A stretch of 64,000 nucleotides of DNA from Acetobacteraceae bacterium (GTDB taxonomy: Bacteria; Pseudomonadota; Alphaproteobacteria; Acetobacterales; Acetobacteraceae): NCBI GenBank assembly GCA_021732665.1, contig JAKFUL010000002.1, positions 25,273 to 89,272 on the forward strand, given 5' to 3'. Below the pieces are notes generated by a model. It was given only the letters and a program-made list of their open reading frames with translations. It made no database searches and was not told the DNA's origin. Of the stretch, positions 1-9,195 are shown one piece after another. Positions within the stretch are counted from its first letter, which is position 1; each line of letters opens with the position of its first letter. A program made the translations under genes and the position numbers.

Positions 1-738
1 GCGGTCTCCCGCCATGTCGCCGCACTGGCCCCCACCTATGTCTCCTCCGCCACGGGCTGCGACAGTGCCGAGGCCGGGCGGCCCGAGGATCGCTTCTCCG
101 CCGATCTGCTGCGGCTGGCCGATGCCGATGGCGCGGCCATCATCCGCTGCGGCGCCAGCAGCCATGTCCATCTCATCGGCGCGGCCCCCGATGCGCTGAC
201 CGTGCGTGGCATCGCCGCCATGTTCGGCAACCGGCTGCCGGGCTTTGGCGATGATGGCTGGCGGGTCTTCGCCACCGACGCGCTGGGGGACCATATTCCG
301 GCCGACGAGGCGCTGCGCGGCCTCGCCAGCGGGTTGCTGGCCGTGCCGGTCTGCAACCGCGGCGACATGATCATGTGGTTCCGGCGCGAGCGCGTGGTGA
401 ACGCCACCTGGGCCGGCAAGCCGCCCAGCGCGGCCGAGCGTCGCAGCGAGATGATGTTCCGCCCGCGCGGCGATTTCGCGGCGCATCACGCCCCGCTGAC
501 CGGCGCGTCGCGCCCCTGGCTGGAGGCCGAGGTGGTGCTGGCGGCGCAATTCGGCGCGGCGTTGGGTGAACTCTGGCTGCGCCAGCAGCGCGGCACCCCC
601 GCCATGCCCGGCTTCAGCGCGGAGCATGGCCGCGAGCCTGTGCTGGTCGATGCCGCCAGCGATATGCCCCGCGCTGCCGAAGGATTCGCATTCATGCAGC
701 CGCCCGCATCTTTGGGCCGCTGGAACGCCGTGAGCTGA
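1..738 (+). CDS. Bacteriophytochrome, C-terminal part (PHY domain, no kinase); 5' end outside window
   Basis: The reading frame is open from base 1 and ends at TGA 736-738, leaving 245 residues. The middle of the fragment (roughly residues 85-145) reads like the end of a PHY domain: a stretch with GLLAVPVC, then MIMWFRRE and VNATWAGKP, corresponding to the conserved 'WFRPE...V.W.G.P' segment that forms the tongue and its flanks. After the long helix ending LGELWLRQQ only about 45 residues remain, with no HisKA, HATPase, HWE, GGDEF or PAS output domain. This resembles Bradyrhizobium ORS278 BphP3, which has a short C-terminus of unknown function and binds phycocyanobilin (established knowledge). 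The downstream heme oxygenase and bilin reductase genes support a linear-tetrapyrrole photoreceptor. The PAS-GAF part that would show the chromophore Cys is missing, so the pigment cannot be read directly. Confidence 0.82.
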   Translation, partial: AVSRHVAALAPTYVSSATGCDSAEAGRPEDRFSADLLRLADADGAAIIRCGASSHVHLIGAAPDALTVRGIAAMFGNRLPGFGDDGWRVFATDALGDHIPADEALRGLASGLLAVPVCNRGDMIMWFRRERVVNATWAGKPPSAAERRSEMMFRPRGDFAAHHAPLTGASRPWLEAEVVLAAQFGAALGELWLRQQRGTPAMPGFSAEHGREPVLVDAASDMPRAAEGFAFMQPPASLGRWNAVS

Positions 739-751
739 GGGAGGAGCCATC

Positions 752-1063
752 ATGTCGATCACAGTTTCGGTCCAATCGAGTGGCCCTCAGGCTTCGGTCA
801 TGCTGCGCGGCGTGCTGGACAGCATGAGCCAGGCGACGCTCAAGCAGCAGCTTGAGCCGGTCATGGCCAATGGCGCGGTCAGCCAGATCCGCCTGGATTT
901 CGGCGGCGTGCAAAGCATGGAGGCCGCCAGCGCGGGCATGCTGATGATGCTCAGCCACACCGCCAAGGCGCGCAACAAAACGCTGGGGATCTGCAATGTC
1001 CCGGCGCCGGTCCTGGCGATGATGCACAAGGCCAATCTCGGCAAGGTCATTTCCATCCAATAG
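752..1063 (+). CDS. STAS-domain protein (anti-sigma-factor-antagonist-like)
   Basis: A 103-residue single-domain protein beginning 13 bases after the phytochrome stop, with a GGGAGGAG ribosome binding site. The pattern beta-strand, 'QIRLDFGGVQSMEAASAGML', then 'LGICNVPAPVLAMM' is the STAS fold core. In SpoIIAA-type STAS proteins the phospho-acceptor is the second Ser of a D-S-S-G motif; here the loop reads A-S60-A61-G, so that second Ser is Ala, and classical serine phosphorylation is doubtful. STAS domains usually act by protein-protein docking. Its place between a kinase-less phytochrome and an MCP-like protein suggests that it relays the light signal (inference). Confidence 0.82.
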   Translation: MSITVSVQSSGPQASVMLRGVLDSMSQATLKQQLEPVMANGAVSQIRLDFGGVQSMEAASAGMLMMLSHTAKARNKTLGICNVPAPVLAMMHKANLGKVISIQ

Positions 1064-1096
1064 CGGCGGCGGCGCCTGGCCGCGGAGGAGACTGCG

Positions 1097-2017
1097 ATGG
1101 ATGGTTTCGAGGCCGCGCCCGGCAAGGGTGCGTCATGGGATGGTATCGACCGCCGGGGCCAGCGCCAGGAGGGTGCGCCCAAGGATATCAGCCGGCTGGA
1201 GTTCCTCTCCAGCCGCGTGCTGGATGAATGCAAGCTGATCCGCGAGGCGGGCGGCAAGCTCTCCAACACCCTGGAGAGCACGATGGTCGAATCCTGCATG
1301 CTCTCGGTCAGCGCCGCCGAGACGTCAGACTATCTGCACCGGGCGCAGGCCGATGGCGAGATGCTGCTGGCCACGACACGTGAGATGACAGGCCTGGCGG
1401 ACGCGGCGCGCGGCCAGGCCGAGCTGGCACGTGGCCGGGCCGAGGAAGGCGCGCGCTCGATCGAGGCGCTCGCGCAGATCTTCGGCACCATCGGCGCCTT
1501 CCTGACCGGCATCACCAAGATCTCGCAGCAGACCAACCTGCTTTCGCTCAATGCGCGGATCGAGGCGGCGCGTGCCGGGCAGCACGGCGCGGGCTTCGCC
1601 GTGATCGCCCAGGAGGTGAAGGCGCTGGCTGGCGAGACCGGCACGCTGAGCGCCAATATCGAAGCCAAGCTGAAGGAGCTGGTAGCCGCCACCCGCCAGG
1701 CGCAGAATGAATTCGGCGCCACCCTCACAGCGGTGCATGACGCGACCGGCACCCTGTCGGATCTGGTCATTCGGCAACGCGGCGTGGCCGAAACCATCCA
1801 GCAGGGCTGTGGCCAGACGGCCGAGGTGGCGGCGATGATGGATGGCGTGTCCGCCACCATCGGCCGGATGCAGGAGGCGGTGAGCGAGACCGGCGATGCC
1901 TATGCCCAGCTCACCCGCTCGCTCGACACGCTCACGGTTTCGGCCGAGGGGGTGGTACGCAACTCCGATGAGGGCCTGCTGAAGGCCACGGTCGACACCA
2001 AGCAGTGGCACGCATGA
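1097..2017 (+). CDS. Soluble methyl-accepting-chemotaxis-like signalling protein
   Basis: 306 residues without a signal peptide or hydrophobic membrane segment, so cytoplasmic. Residues about 140-180 carry the highly conserved MCP hairpin tip: [18 protein letters not shown] followed by [16 protein letters not shown], where canonical receptors have DQTNLLALNAAIEAARAGE. Long heptad-like helices surround it (residues about 85-140 and 180-300). There is no recognisable sensor domain, so the input probably comes from a partner. The tip normally contacts CheA and CheW; neither gene is in the window. It sits in a run phytochrome-STAS-MCP-heme oxygenase-bilin reductase, and its TGA overlaps the ATG of the next gene (ATGA at 2014-2017). 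The role as light-signal output is inferred. Confidence 0.8.
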   Translation: MDGFEAAPGKGASWDGIDRRGQRQEGAPKDISRLEFLSSRVLDECKLIREAGGKLSNTLESTMVESCMLSVSAAETSDYLHRAQADGEMLLATTREMTGLADAARGQAELARGRAEEGARSIEALAQIFGTIGAFLTGITKISQQTNLLSLNARIEAARAGQHGAGFAVIAQEVKALAGETGTLSANIEAKLKELVAATRQAQNEFGATLTAVHDATGTLSDLVIRQRGVAETIQQGCGQTAEVAAMMDGVSATIGRMQEAVSETGDAYAQLTRSLDTLTVSAEGVVRNSDEGLLKATVDTKQWHA

Positions 2018-2649
2018 GGACCCAGGTCATGCTGGCCGAACCGCCGGGCGATGCTGCGCCCCAGCCGCTCACCGCCCGGCTGCGCCTGGAAACCCGCGAC
2101 GCGCACGACAAGATCGAGGCCAACCCGCAATTCGCGCGGCTGATGGCGCCCGACCTGACGCGGGAGGAATACCGCGCGCTGCTCGCCCGGCTCTTCGGCC
2201 ACCACGCGCCGGCCGAGGCTGCTCTGGCCGAGGCCATGCATCTTCTGCCGGCCGCGCTGGCGCTGCCGCGCCGCCTCAGCCGCACCGCGCTGCTCGCGGC
2301 CGATCTGGCGGCGCTCGGCTTCAGCCCCAGCCGGGTCGAGGCGCTGCCGCGCTGCGTCGGCATCACCATCCGCAATCGCGAACAGGCATGGGGGCTGCTC
2401 TATGTGCTGGAGGGGTCGAGCCTGGGGGGCCAGGTCATCGCCCGGCACCTGGCCGGCCTGCTGGAACTCGGCCCCGGGACAGGCGCGGGCGGCCTGGTCC
2501 CGCATGGAAACGAGACGGGCCAGCTCTGGCGCGGCTTCAAATCCATGCTGGATGCGTTGGGCGCGATCGGCGGGATCGACGCCGACGCGGTGATCGACTC
2601 CGCCCGGCTGGCCTTCGACAGGCTGGACCGCTGGGTCGCCGGCGGGTGA
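2014..2649 (+). CDS. bphO: Biliverdin-producing heme oxygenase
   Basis: 211 residues from the ATG that overlaps the preceding stop (ATGA); a GTG at 2005 in the same frame would add three residues. It is a helical heme oxygenase of the BphO/HmuO type: the proximal histidine lies in [13 protein letters not shown] (His31), and the distal helix has [17 protein letters not shown], with the flexible glycines that pack over heme. It cleaves heme to biliverdin IX-alpha, CO and iron, using electrons from ferredoxin or a reductase. Position between the phytochrome and the bilin reductase indicates that it makes the chromophore precursor. Its stop overlaps the next start (TGATG), so the two enzymes are likely translationally coupled. 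Confidence 0.9.
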   Translation: MRTQVMLAEPPGDAAPQPLTARLRLETRDAHDKIEANPQFARLMAPDLTREEYRALLARLFGHHAPAEAALAEAMHLLPAALALPRRLSRTALLAADLAALGFSPSRVEALPRCVGITIRNREQAWGLLYVLEGSSLGGQVIARHLAGLLELGPGTGAGGLVPHGNETGQLWRGFKSMLDALGAIGGIDADAVIDSARLAFDRLDRWVAGG

Positions 2650-3371
2650 TGGCGGGTCCGGACCTGATCCTTCGGCTGGATGCCGCGGCCCGGCGGCTGG
2701 CGGCGCTGGCACTGGCCCTGCCCGGGGCGCGGCCCTTGCCGCAGCGGGATTGGCTCGCCCATGCCGAGGCGAGCGGCGCGTTGCGCCGGCCCATCGCCTG
2801 GCGCAACACCCTGGTCGCCACGCCCAGCCTGCATCATCTCCATGTGGAGTTCTTCGCCCTGCCCGGCGAGATCGGCGTGCTGCATCTCTGCGCCTTTCCC
2901 CGCCTCGACCTGGCCCTGCCCATTCTGGGTTTCGACGTGATCGCGGGGCGGGAGCGCGCGACGGGCTGCTTCCTCGACCTCTCGCCCACCGTGCCAGAGG
3001 CCGAAGCCCTGATCGCCGAATGGGGCCAGCGGCTGGAACCACAGCGTGCCGGCCTGGGCGAGCCCCGGGTGCTGCCGGAATGGACCGGCATCTTTTCGCC
3101 CCAAATCATCGCCGTCCGCCCCGGCGGCCCGGCGCAGTTCGAGGCCGGGCTGGCCCTGGGCGAGGCCAGCCTCATCGCCCTGACCAGCCAGGAGGCCCCG
3201 CCGGCCGATCCGGCGGCGATGCGCGCGGCACAGCAGCGCTACATGGACGGCCAGCGCCGCAATGAGCGCACGCGCCGCATGCTGGCGGGCTGCATCGGCC
3301 CGGAATTGGCAGATGCCTTCATCGCCCAATGTCTTTTCCCCGAGGTCGAGGCGATTTCCGCCCGGGCCTGA
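2649..3371 (+). CDS. pcyA: Ferredoxin-dependent bilin reductase, PcyA-like
   Basis: 240 residues; cyanobacterial PcyA has about 248. The ATG overlaps the heme oxygenase stop (TGATG). The core aligns with PcyA: LHVEF holds His65 and Glu67, LHLCAFPR holds His79, ILGFDVIAG holds Asp96, then FLDLSPT, PEWTGIFSP and a C-terminal NERTRRML helix ending in LFPE. Spacing of 14 (His65-His79) and 17 (His79-Asp96) equals that of His74, His88 and Asp105 in Synechocystis PcyA. Asp105 is the proton donor, and Glu76 there is needed for exovinyl reduction; its counterpart Glu67 is kept, which favours phycocyanobilin as product over phytochromobilin or a two-electron-reduced bilin (inference). The enzyme is soluble and needs reduced ferredoxin. 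Such genes are uncommon outside cyanobacteria and algae. Confidence 0.88.
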   Translation: MAGPDLILRLDAAARRLAALALALPGARPLPQRDWLAHAEASGALRRPIAWRNTLVATPSLHHLHVEFFALPGEIGVLHLCAFPRLDLALPILGFDVIAGRERATGCFLDLSPTVPEAEALIAEWGQRLEPQRAGLGEPRVLPEWTGIFSPQIIAVRPGGPAQFEAGLALGEASLIALTSQEAPPADPAAMRAAQQRYMDGQRRNERTRRMLAGCIGPELADAFIAQCLFPEVEAISARA

Positions 3372-3483
3372 ACGCCGCCCGCGTCCAAACCATCGAGGGT
3401 CTTCAAGGGAATTGCCTTTTCCGCAGGCAATGCATGCGCGACCACTCGCTGAATGGTCCAATGCCGCATTGATCCCCGCGCAT

Positions 3484-3519
3484 GGCTGGTCCACCATGGT
3501 CGCATCGGTGGCTCCAGCC
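3484..3519. repeat. Imperfect inverted repeat upstream of aapJ
   Basis: GGCTGGTCCACC and GGTGGCTCCAGCC face each other across an 11-base spacer, with one bulged or mismatched position. It lies in the 196-base gap between the bilin reductase and aapJ, about 50 bases upstream of the GTG start. It could be an operator or an mRNA hairpin; nothing in the sequence identifies a regulator. Confidence 0.3.
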
Positions 3520-3567
3520 TGAACGGAGTCAAAACGCCGGTCGAAACATTCTGAGGGAGACATCAGC

Positions 3568-4644
3568 GTGGAGAATTTCAGCCTGCGTCACATCGCGCGC
3601 GGCGCGTTGGGCGCTATCGGCGCCGCCATATTCGCCCTGGCCGCACCCGCCGTGGCGCAAACGCCCGCCCCCGCGGCCAGCTCCGGCGGCGGCATCAACA
3701 TGATCGACACCATCCGCGCCCGTGGCCAGCTGCTCTGCGGCGTGAACACCGGCCTGGCCGGTTTCGCCCAGCCCAACAGCCAGGGCGTGTGGGTCGGCTT
3801 CGACGTGGATTATTGCCGCGCCGTGGCCATCGCCATCTTCGGCACCGACCAGAACCGCGTGCGCTACGTGCCCACCACGGCACAGGTGCGCTTCACCGCG
3901 CTGCAATCGGGCGAGGTGGACCTTCTCAGCCGCAACACCACCTGGACGTTGAGCCGCGACACCTCGCTCGGCCTCGATTTCACCGCGATCAATTTCTATG
4001 ACGGCCAGGGCTTCCTGGTGAAGCGCAGCCTCAACGTCACCTCCGCCCGGCAGCTCGATGGCGCGACCATCTGCGTCCAGCCCGGAACCACCACCGAGCA
4101 GAACCTCGCCGACTGGGCCCGCGGCGCGCGCATCAACATTCGCCCCGTCGTGATCGAGCGGCTGGAGGACAATGTGGCCGCCTACCTCGCCGGCCGCTGC
4201 GATGCCTATACCACCGACGTTTCGGGCCTGGCCGCCATCCGCTCCGCCCAGCAGGTGCCGAACGATCATGTCATTCTACCCGATGTGATCAGCAAGGAGC
4301 CGCTGGGCGCCCTGGTGCGACACGGTGATCAGCGCTTTGCGGATCTCGTGCGCTGGGTGCATTTCGGCCTGATCGCCGCCGAGGAATTCGGCGTCACCGC
4401 GGCCAATGCGGCACAGCTCGCCACCACCGACAACCGGCCGGAGGTGCAGCGCATCCTCGGCCGCACTGGCGGCCTGGGGCAGATGATGGGCGTGGACAAT
4501 GCCTGGATGCTCAACGTGATCCGCACCCTGGGCAATTACGGCGAGATCTTCACCCGCAACCTGACGCCCATCGGCCTGCAGCGCGGCCCGAACGCGCTGT
4601 GGACCACACCAGGCGGCCAGCAATACGCGCCGCCCTTCCGGTGA
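3568..4644 (+). CDS. aapJ: General L-amino-acid ABC transporter, substrate-binding protein
   Basis: 358 residues from a GTG start preceded by GAGGGAG. A signal peptide is evident: a short basic start, a hydrophobic stretch to about residue 27, then AVAQ as cleavage site. The mature part is a family-3 periplasmic binding protein ('RGQLLCGVNTGLAGFAQ', 'GFDVDYCRAVA', 'DLLSRNTTWT', 'TTEQNLADW'), with the length and wording of AapJ/BztA. It captures a broad range of L-amino acids in the periplasm. It heads an operon with two permeases and an ATPase. The intergenic stem-loop after it (4652-4674) probably favours higher expression of the binding protein than of the membrane parts. Confidence 0.93.
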   Translation: MENFSLRHIARGALGAIGAAIFALAAPAVAQTPAPAASSGGGINMIDTIRARGQLLCGVNTGLAGFAQPNSQGVWVGFDVDYCRAVAIAIFGTDQNRVRYVPTTAQVRFTALQSGEVDLLSRNTTWTLSRDTSLGLDFTAINFYDGQGFLVKRSLNVTSARQLDGATICVQPGTTTEQNLADWARGARINIRPVVIERLEDNVAAYLAGRCDAYTTDVSGLAAIRSAQQVPNDHVILPDVISKEPLGALVRHGDQRFADLVRWVHFGLIAAEEFGVTAANAAQLATTDNRPEVQRILGRTGGLGQMMGVDNAWMLNVIRTLGNYGEIFTRNLTPIGLQRGPNALWTTPGGQQYAPPFR

Positions 4645-4651
4645 CCTGACC

Positions 4652-4674
4652 GGGGGCGGCCCAGCGCCGCCCCC
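4652..4674 (+). terminator. GC-rich stem-loop between aapJ and aapQ (attenuator or mRNA-stabilising)
   Basis: GGGGGCGGC and GCCGCCCCC form a perfect 9-bp stem around the loop CCAGC, starting seven bases after the aapJ stop. No T-run follows, so it is more likely a partial attenuator or a 3' stabiliser of the aapJ message, as is common after the first gene of binding-protein operons, than a full terminator. Confidence 0.6.
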
Positions 4675-4711
4675 ACCCCCCGCCGGCGCCGAGAGACAAG
4701 AGGACATCAGG

Positions 4712-5914
4712 ATGAGCGATACCGCGATCGACCCGCGCTACGCGACCAGGCCGCCCAAACGCCCGCTGCGGCTGAGCTGGAGCGATGAGCGGGTTCGCGG
4801 CATCGTCTACCAGATCATCGTCGTCGGCATTGTCGGCGCCATCGTCTACTGGCTCTATTCCAACACCGTTCACAATCTGGACGTGCGCCGCATCGCAACC
4901 GGCTGGGGCTTCCTCAACCGCGAGGCGGGGTTGCCCATCGCCGAATACCTCATCCCCTATGATCCGACGGACACCTATTTCCGTGCCTTGACCGTGGGCG
5001 TCCTCAATACCCTCAAGGTCGCGGTGGTCGGCATCATTCTCGCCACCTTGCTGGGCACGCTGCTGGGTGTGCTGAAGCTTTCCAAGAACTGGCTGGTGAG
5101 CAAGGTCGTCACCGTCTACATCGAGATCGTGCGCGACTTGCCGCTGCTGTTGCAGTTGCTGTTCTGGTACGCGCTGCTGCAGGGCCTGCCCGGGCCGCGC
5201 CAGGCGATCAACCCGGCCACCGGCGTGTTCCTGTCCAATCGCGGCCTGAAGCTGCCCTTCTTCGAGTGGGTGGATGTCCACAGCTGGGCGTTGCTGCTGG
5301 TGGTGATCGGCGCCATCGGCACCTATTTCTTCCACAAGGCGGCGCGGGCGAAGCAGATGGCCGATGGCCAGCCGCGCGCGGTCTGGCCTTCCGCTGTCAT
5401 CATGATGCTGGTGGTGCCGCTGGGGGCCTGGTATTTCATGGGCGCGCCCTTCACCCCCGACATCCCCGCCCTGCGCGGCTTCAATTTCTCGGGCGGGCTG
5501 ACCGTCAGCCCGGAATTCTTTGCCCTGCTGCTCGGGCTCACCCTCTACACCGCGGGCTTCATCGCCGAGATCGTGCGCGCGGGCATTCTCTCGGTGAACC
5601 AGGGCCAGTGGGAGGCGGCGGAGGCGCTGGGCCTGCCGCGCGGGCGGGTGATGAACCTCGTCGTGCTGCCGCAGGCGCTCAGGGTGATCATCCCGCCGAT
5701 GACCAGCCAGTTCCTCAACATCACCAAGAACTCCTCGCTGGCGGTGGCCATCGGCTACCAGGACATCGTCTCCATCGCCAACACCACGCTGAACCAGACG
5801 GGCCAGGCGATCGAGGGCATTGCCGTCATCATGCTGGTCTATCTGACGATCAGTTTGAGCATCTCGCTGTTCATGAACTGGTATAATTCCAAGATAGCCT
5901 TGGTGGAGCGCTGA
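4712..5914 (+). CDS. aapQ: General L-amino-acid ABC transporter permease AapQ
   Basis: 400 residues with an N-terminal membrane helix, a periplasmic loop, then the permease core. The EAA loop that docks the ATPase is at EAAEALGLPRGRVMNLVVLPQALR. Sequence and length (about 400, longer than the 220-residue single-domain HisM-type permeases) match AapQ/BztB, which carry extra helices and a long insert. It pairs with AapM as a membrane heterodimer that passes amino acids from AapJ. A start at 4712 is preceded by AGAGGACAT. Three bases separate it from aapM. Confidence 0.93.
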   Translation: MSDTAIDPRYATRPPKRPLRLSWSDERVRGIVYQIIVVGIVGAIVYWLYSNTVHNLDVRRIATGWGFLNREAGLPIAEYLIPYDPTDTYFRALTVGVLNTLKVAVVGIILATLLGTLLGVLKLSKNWLVSKVVTVYIEIVRDLPLLLQLLFWYALLQGLPGPRQAINPATGVFLSNRGLKLPFFEWVDVHSWALLLVVIGAIGTYFFHKAARAKQMADGQPRAVWPSAVIMMLVVPLGAWYFMGAPFTPDIPALRGFNFSGGLTVSPEFFALLLGLTLYTAGFIAEIVRAGILSVNQGQWEAAEALGLPRGRVMNLVVLPQALRVIIPPMTSQFLNITKNSSLAVAIGYQDIVSIANTTLNQTGQAIEGIAVIMLVYLTISLSISLFMNWYNSKIALVER

Positions 5915-5917
5915 GCC

Positions 5918-7054
5918 ATGAGCATCACCACAGACACCATGCGGGTCCCCGCTCCCGAACGCCTGGCCCCGGCGCTGACCACGGGCTGGATGGGCTGGGC
6001 ACGCGCCAACCTGTTCAGCTCCTGGCTGAACAGCATCGTCACCATCGCCCTTGCCTTTTTCATCGTGAAGTACCTCATCGGCTTCGTTGACTGGGCCTTC
6101 GTCAACGCGATCTGGAACGTGCCCAACGACGCCGCCGGCCGGCCCGACACCTCCTCCTGCCGCGACAACAAGGGCCTGGGCGCCTGCTGGGCGGTGATCA
6201 CCGAAAAGCATCGCTTCATGCTCTTCGGCACCTATCCCTATGAGGAGCATTGGCGCCCGGCGCTGGTCTGCCTGCTCTTCATCGGCCTCTACATCGTCTC
6301 GGCCATGCGGCGCTTCTGGCGCAAGGAGCTGGTGCTGATCTGGGCCGCCACGCTGACGGTGATCGCGCTGCTGATGTGGGGCGGCGTGCTGGGCATGGCC
6401 TTCGTGCCGCAGGACCGTTGGGGCGGGCTGCCGATCACCCTGATCCTGGCCACCTTCGGCCTGGCCTTCGCCTTTCCGCTGGCCATCCTGGTGGCGCTGG
6501 GACGGCGCTCCAAGCTGCCGGCGATCAAGGCGCTCTGCGTGCTCTATGTCGAGCTGATCCGCGGCGTGCCGCTGATCTCGCTGCTGTTCATGGCCTCCGT
6601 CATGTTCCCGCTCTTCCTGCCCGAGGGCATGAACATCGACAAGCTGCTGCGCGCGCAGATCGCCATCATCCTCTTCGCCGGCGCCTATCTGGCCGAGGTG
6701 GTGCGCGGGGGCCTGCAGGCGCTCAGCAAGGGCCAGTATGAGGCGGCCGACGCGCTGGGCCTCAGCTACTGGCAGAAAACCGCCTTCATCATCCTGCCGC
6801 AGGCGCTGCGGCTGGTCATCCCGCCGCTGGTCAACACTTTTATTGGTTTCTTCAAGGACACCAGCCTCGTCCTCATTATTGGTATTTTCGACCTGCTGAC
6901 GGCAGGCAAGACCGCCATTATCGAGCCGATGTGGCAGGGCTTCGCGGTCGAGGTCTATGTCACCATCGGCCTGATCTACTTCGTCTTCTGCTTCGCCATG
7001 AGCAGCTACAGTTCGAAGCTGGAAACCGAACTCAACCGCGGGCGCCGTCGTTGA
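5918..7054 (+). CDS. aapM: General L-amino-acid ABC transporter permease AapM
   Basis: 378 residues with seven to eight hydrophobic segments. The second half is the HisM-like permease core, with the EAA loop [25 protein letters not shown]. An N-terminal insert with [13 protein letters not shown] is typical of AapM/BztC. It is the second half of the membrane channel with AapQ. It starts three bases after the aapQ stop (TGAGCCATG), so the pair is almost certainly cotranslated. A run of relatively AT-rich codons near 6838-6895 is the only local departure from the surrounding codon use. Confidence 0.93.
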   Translation: MSITTDTMRVPAPERLAPALTTGWMGWARANLFSSWLNSIVTIALAFFIVKYLIGFVDWAFVNAIWNVPNDAAGRPDTSSCRDNKGLGACWAVITEKHRFMLFGTYPYEEHWRPALVCLLFIGLYIVSAMRRFWRKELVLIWAATLTVIALLMWGGVLGMAFVPQDRWGGLPITLILATFGLAFAFPLAILVALGRRSKLPAIKALCVLYVELIRGVPLISLLFMASVMFPLFLPEGMNIDKLLRAQIAIILFAGAYLAEVVRGGLQALSKGQYEAADALGLSYWQKTAFIILPQALRLVIPPLVNTFIGFFKDTSLVLIIGIFDLLTAGKTAIIEPMWQGFAVEVYVTIGLIYFVFCFAMSSYSSKLETELNRGRRR

Positions 7055-7079
7055 TGCGCCGCACTTCCGGAGACCCCAC

Positions 7080-7851
<772 letters not shown>

Positions 7852-7862
<11 letters not shown>

Positions 7863-8322
7863 GCCCGCCATAGGGATTCTCTCGCAAAGGCGGATCGAGG
7901 CCGCCTTCGCCCGGGGAGTTTTCGAGGAGATGGCGGCGGAGATCGGCGAGGACCGCGCCACCGCCATCCTCGAACGCGCCATCATCAAGCTGGCCGAGCA
8001 GGCCGGTGCGGCCGCCGCCGCGGAAACGCCAACCCCGGGCATCGAGCATTTTTCCGAGATTCTGCCGCGCTGGACCAAGGACAACGCGCTCGAGATCGAG
8101 GTGCTGGAAAAGACCGCGGAGACCTTCCACTTCAACGTCAAGCGCTGCCGCTACGCCGAAACCTATCGTGAGATGGGGCTGGGCAAGCTCGGCGCCATCC
8201 TCTCCTGCAACCGCGATGGCGCCTTCTGCACCGGCTACGACCCGAAGCTGAAGCTGACCCGCACCCAGACCATCATGGGCGGCAGCAGCCATTGCGACTT
8301 CCGCTACACCCGAGCGGGGTGA
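7852..8322 (+). CDS. L-2-amino-thiazoline-4-carboxylate (ATC) hydrolase family protein
   Basis: 156 residues, starting at a GTG 11 bases inside the end of aapP. The sequence follows the ATC-hydrolase family: an N-terminal helical part ([20 protein letters not shown]), then [24 protein letters not shown] and the C-terminal [13 protein letters not shown], which holds conserved Cys and His residues. The named member opens the thiazoline ring of ATC on the way to L-cysteine in Pseudomonas; most relatives are uncharacterised and may act on other cyclic or imine substrates. Cotranslation with a general amino-acid importer suggests a role on an imported amino-acid-like compound (inference). Confidence 0.75.
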
Positions 8323-9101
8323 CCTACGTCGCCCGCGACGGCGATGCGTATGAGCGGGGCATGGGCCGCTGGAGCCGTATGCTGGCCGAGGTTTTCCTGG
8401 ACGCCGTGGCGTGGCCGGAAGAGGGCGACATCCTCGATGCCGGCTGCGGCACCGGTGCGCTCTCCGCGGCCCTGCATGCCCGGCACCCGGCGTTGCGGCT
8501 GACCGGCATCGATCCCTCGCCCGCCTTCATCGCCGCCGCGCGGGCGCGGCTGCCCCTGGCCCGCTTCGCCACCGGCGATATCCAGGCGCTCGACCTGCCC
8601 GATGCCAGCCAGGATGCCGCACTCGCATTGCTGGTGCTGCAATTCGTGCCCGACCCGGCGCAGGCCGTGGCGGAGATGGCCCGGGTGACCCGCCCGGGCG
8701 GGCTGGTGGCCACGGCGATGTGGGATTTCTGGGGCGGCTTTCCCTTCCTCCGCCTCTTCGCCGACACCGCCGCGGCCATCCTGCCGCAGGCCGCCGCCTG
8801 GCGTGGCCGGCACTGGGGCGGGACGCCGATCGGCAGCCCGGGCCGCCTCGGCGCGCTGTTCCGCCAGGCGGGCCTGCGCGAGGTGAGCGAGCAGGACCTC
8901 ACCATCCGGCAGGAGCTGCGCAGCTTCGCCGATTGGTACGAACCCTGGCTGGCCGGCGAGGGGATGATGGGGGCCTTTCTCGTCGCCCTTCCCGCCGCCG
9001 ACCGCGCCAGGCTGGAACGCGCATTGCGGGCGGCCTGGGGCGGGGTGGACCAACCGCGCAGCTTCGTCGCCACCGCGCGCATGGCCCAGGGCCGCGTGTG
9101 A
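8319..9101 (+). CDS. SAM-dependent class I methyltransferase
   Basis: 260 residues from a GTG that overlaps the upstream TGA (GTGA); an ATG at 8292 in frame would add nine residues inside the previous gene. The N-terminus DAYERGMGRWSR is the usual opening of this methyltransferase subfamily. Motif I is ILDAGCGTGALSAAL, the acidic ribose-binding end is LTGIDPS, and the post-II motif is ALALLVLQFVPDPAQAV. The substrate cannot be read from the sequence. Four-base overlap with the ATC-hydrolase-like gene makes the two a likely functional pair at the end of the aap operon. Confidence 0.82.
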   Translation: MTYVARDGDAYERGMGRWSRMLAEVFLDAVAWPEEGDILDAGCGTGALSAALHARHPALRLTGIDPSPAFIAAARARLPLARFATGDIQALDLPDASQDAALALLVLQFVPDPAQAVAEMARVTRPGGLVATAMWDFWGGFPFLRLFADTAAAILPQAAAWRGRHWGGTPIGSPGRLGALFRQAGLREVSEQDLTIRQELRSFADWYEPWLAGEGMMGAFLVALPAADRARLERALRAAWGGVDQPRSFVATARMAQGRV

Positions 9102-9195
9102 GCCCTCTCCCTTGCCGCAGAGATGCGCGCCACCGCGGTAATTGCGGAGGAGGCAGTGCAAATCCGGCCGCCAAGCGCGTATGCTGCGCGCCACC

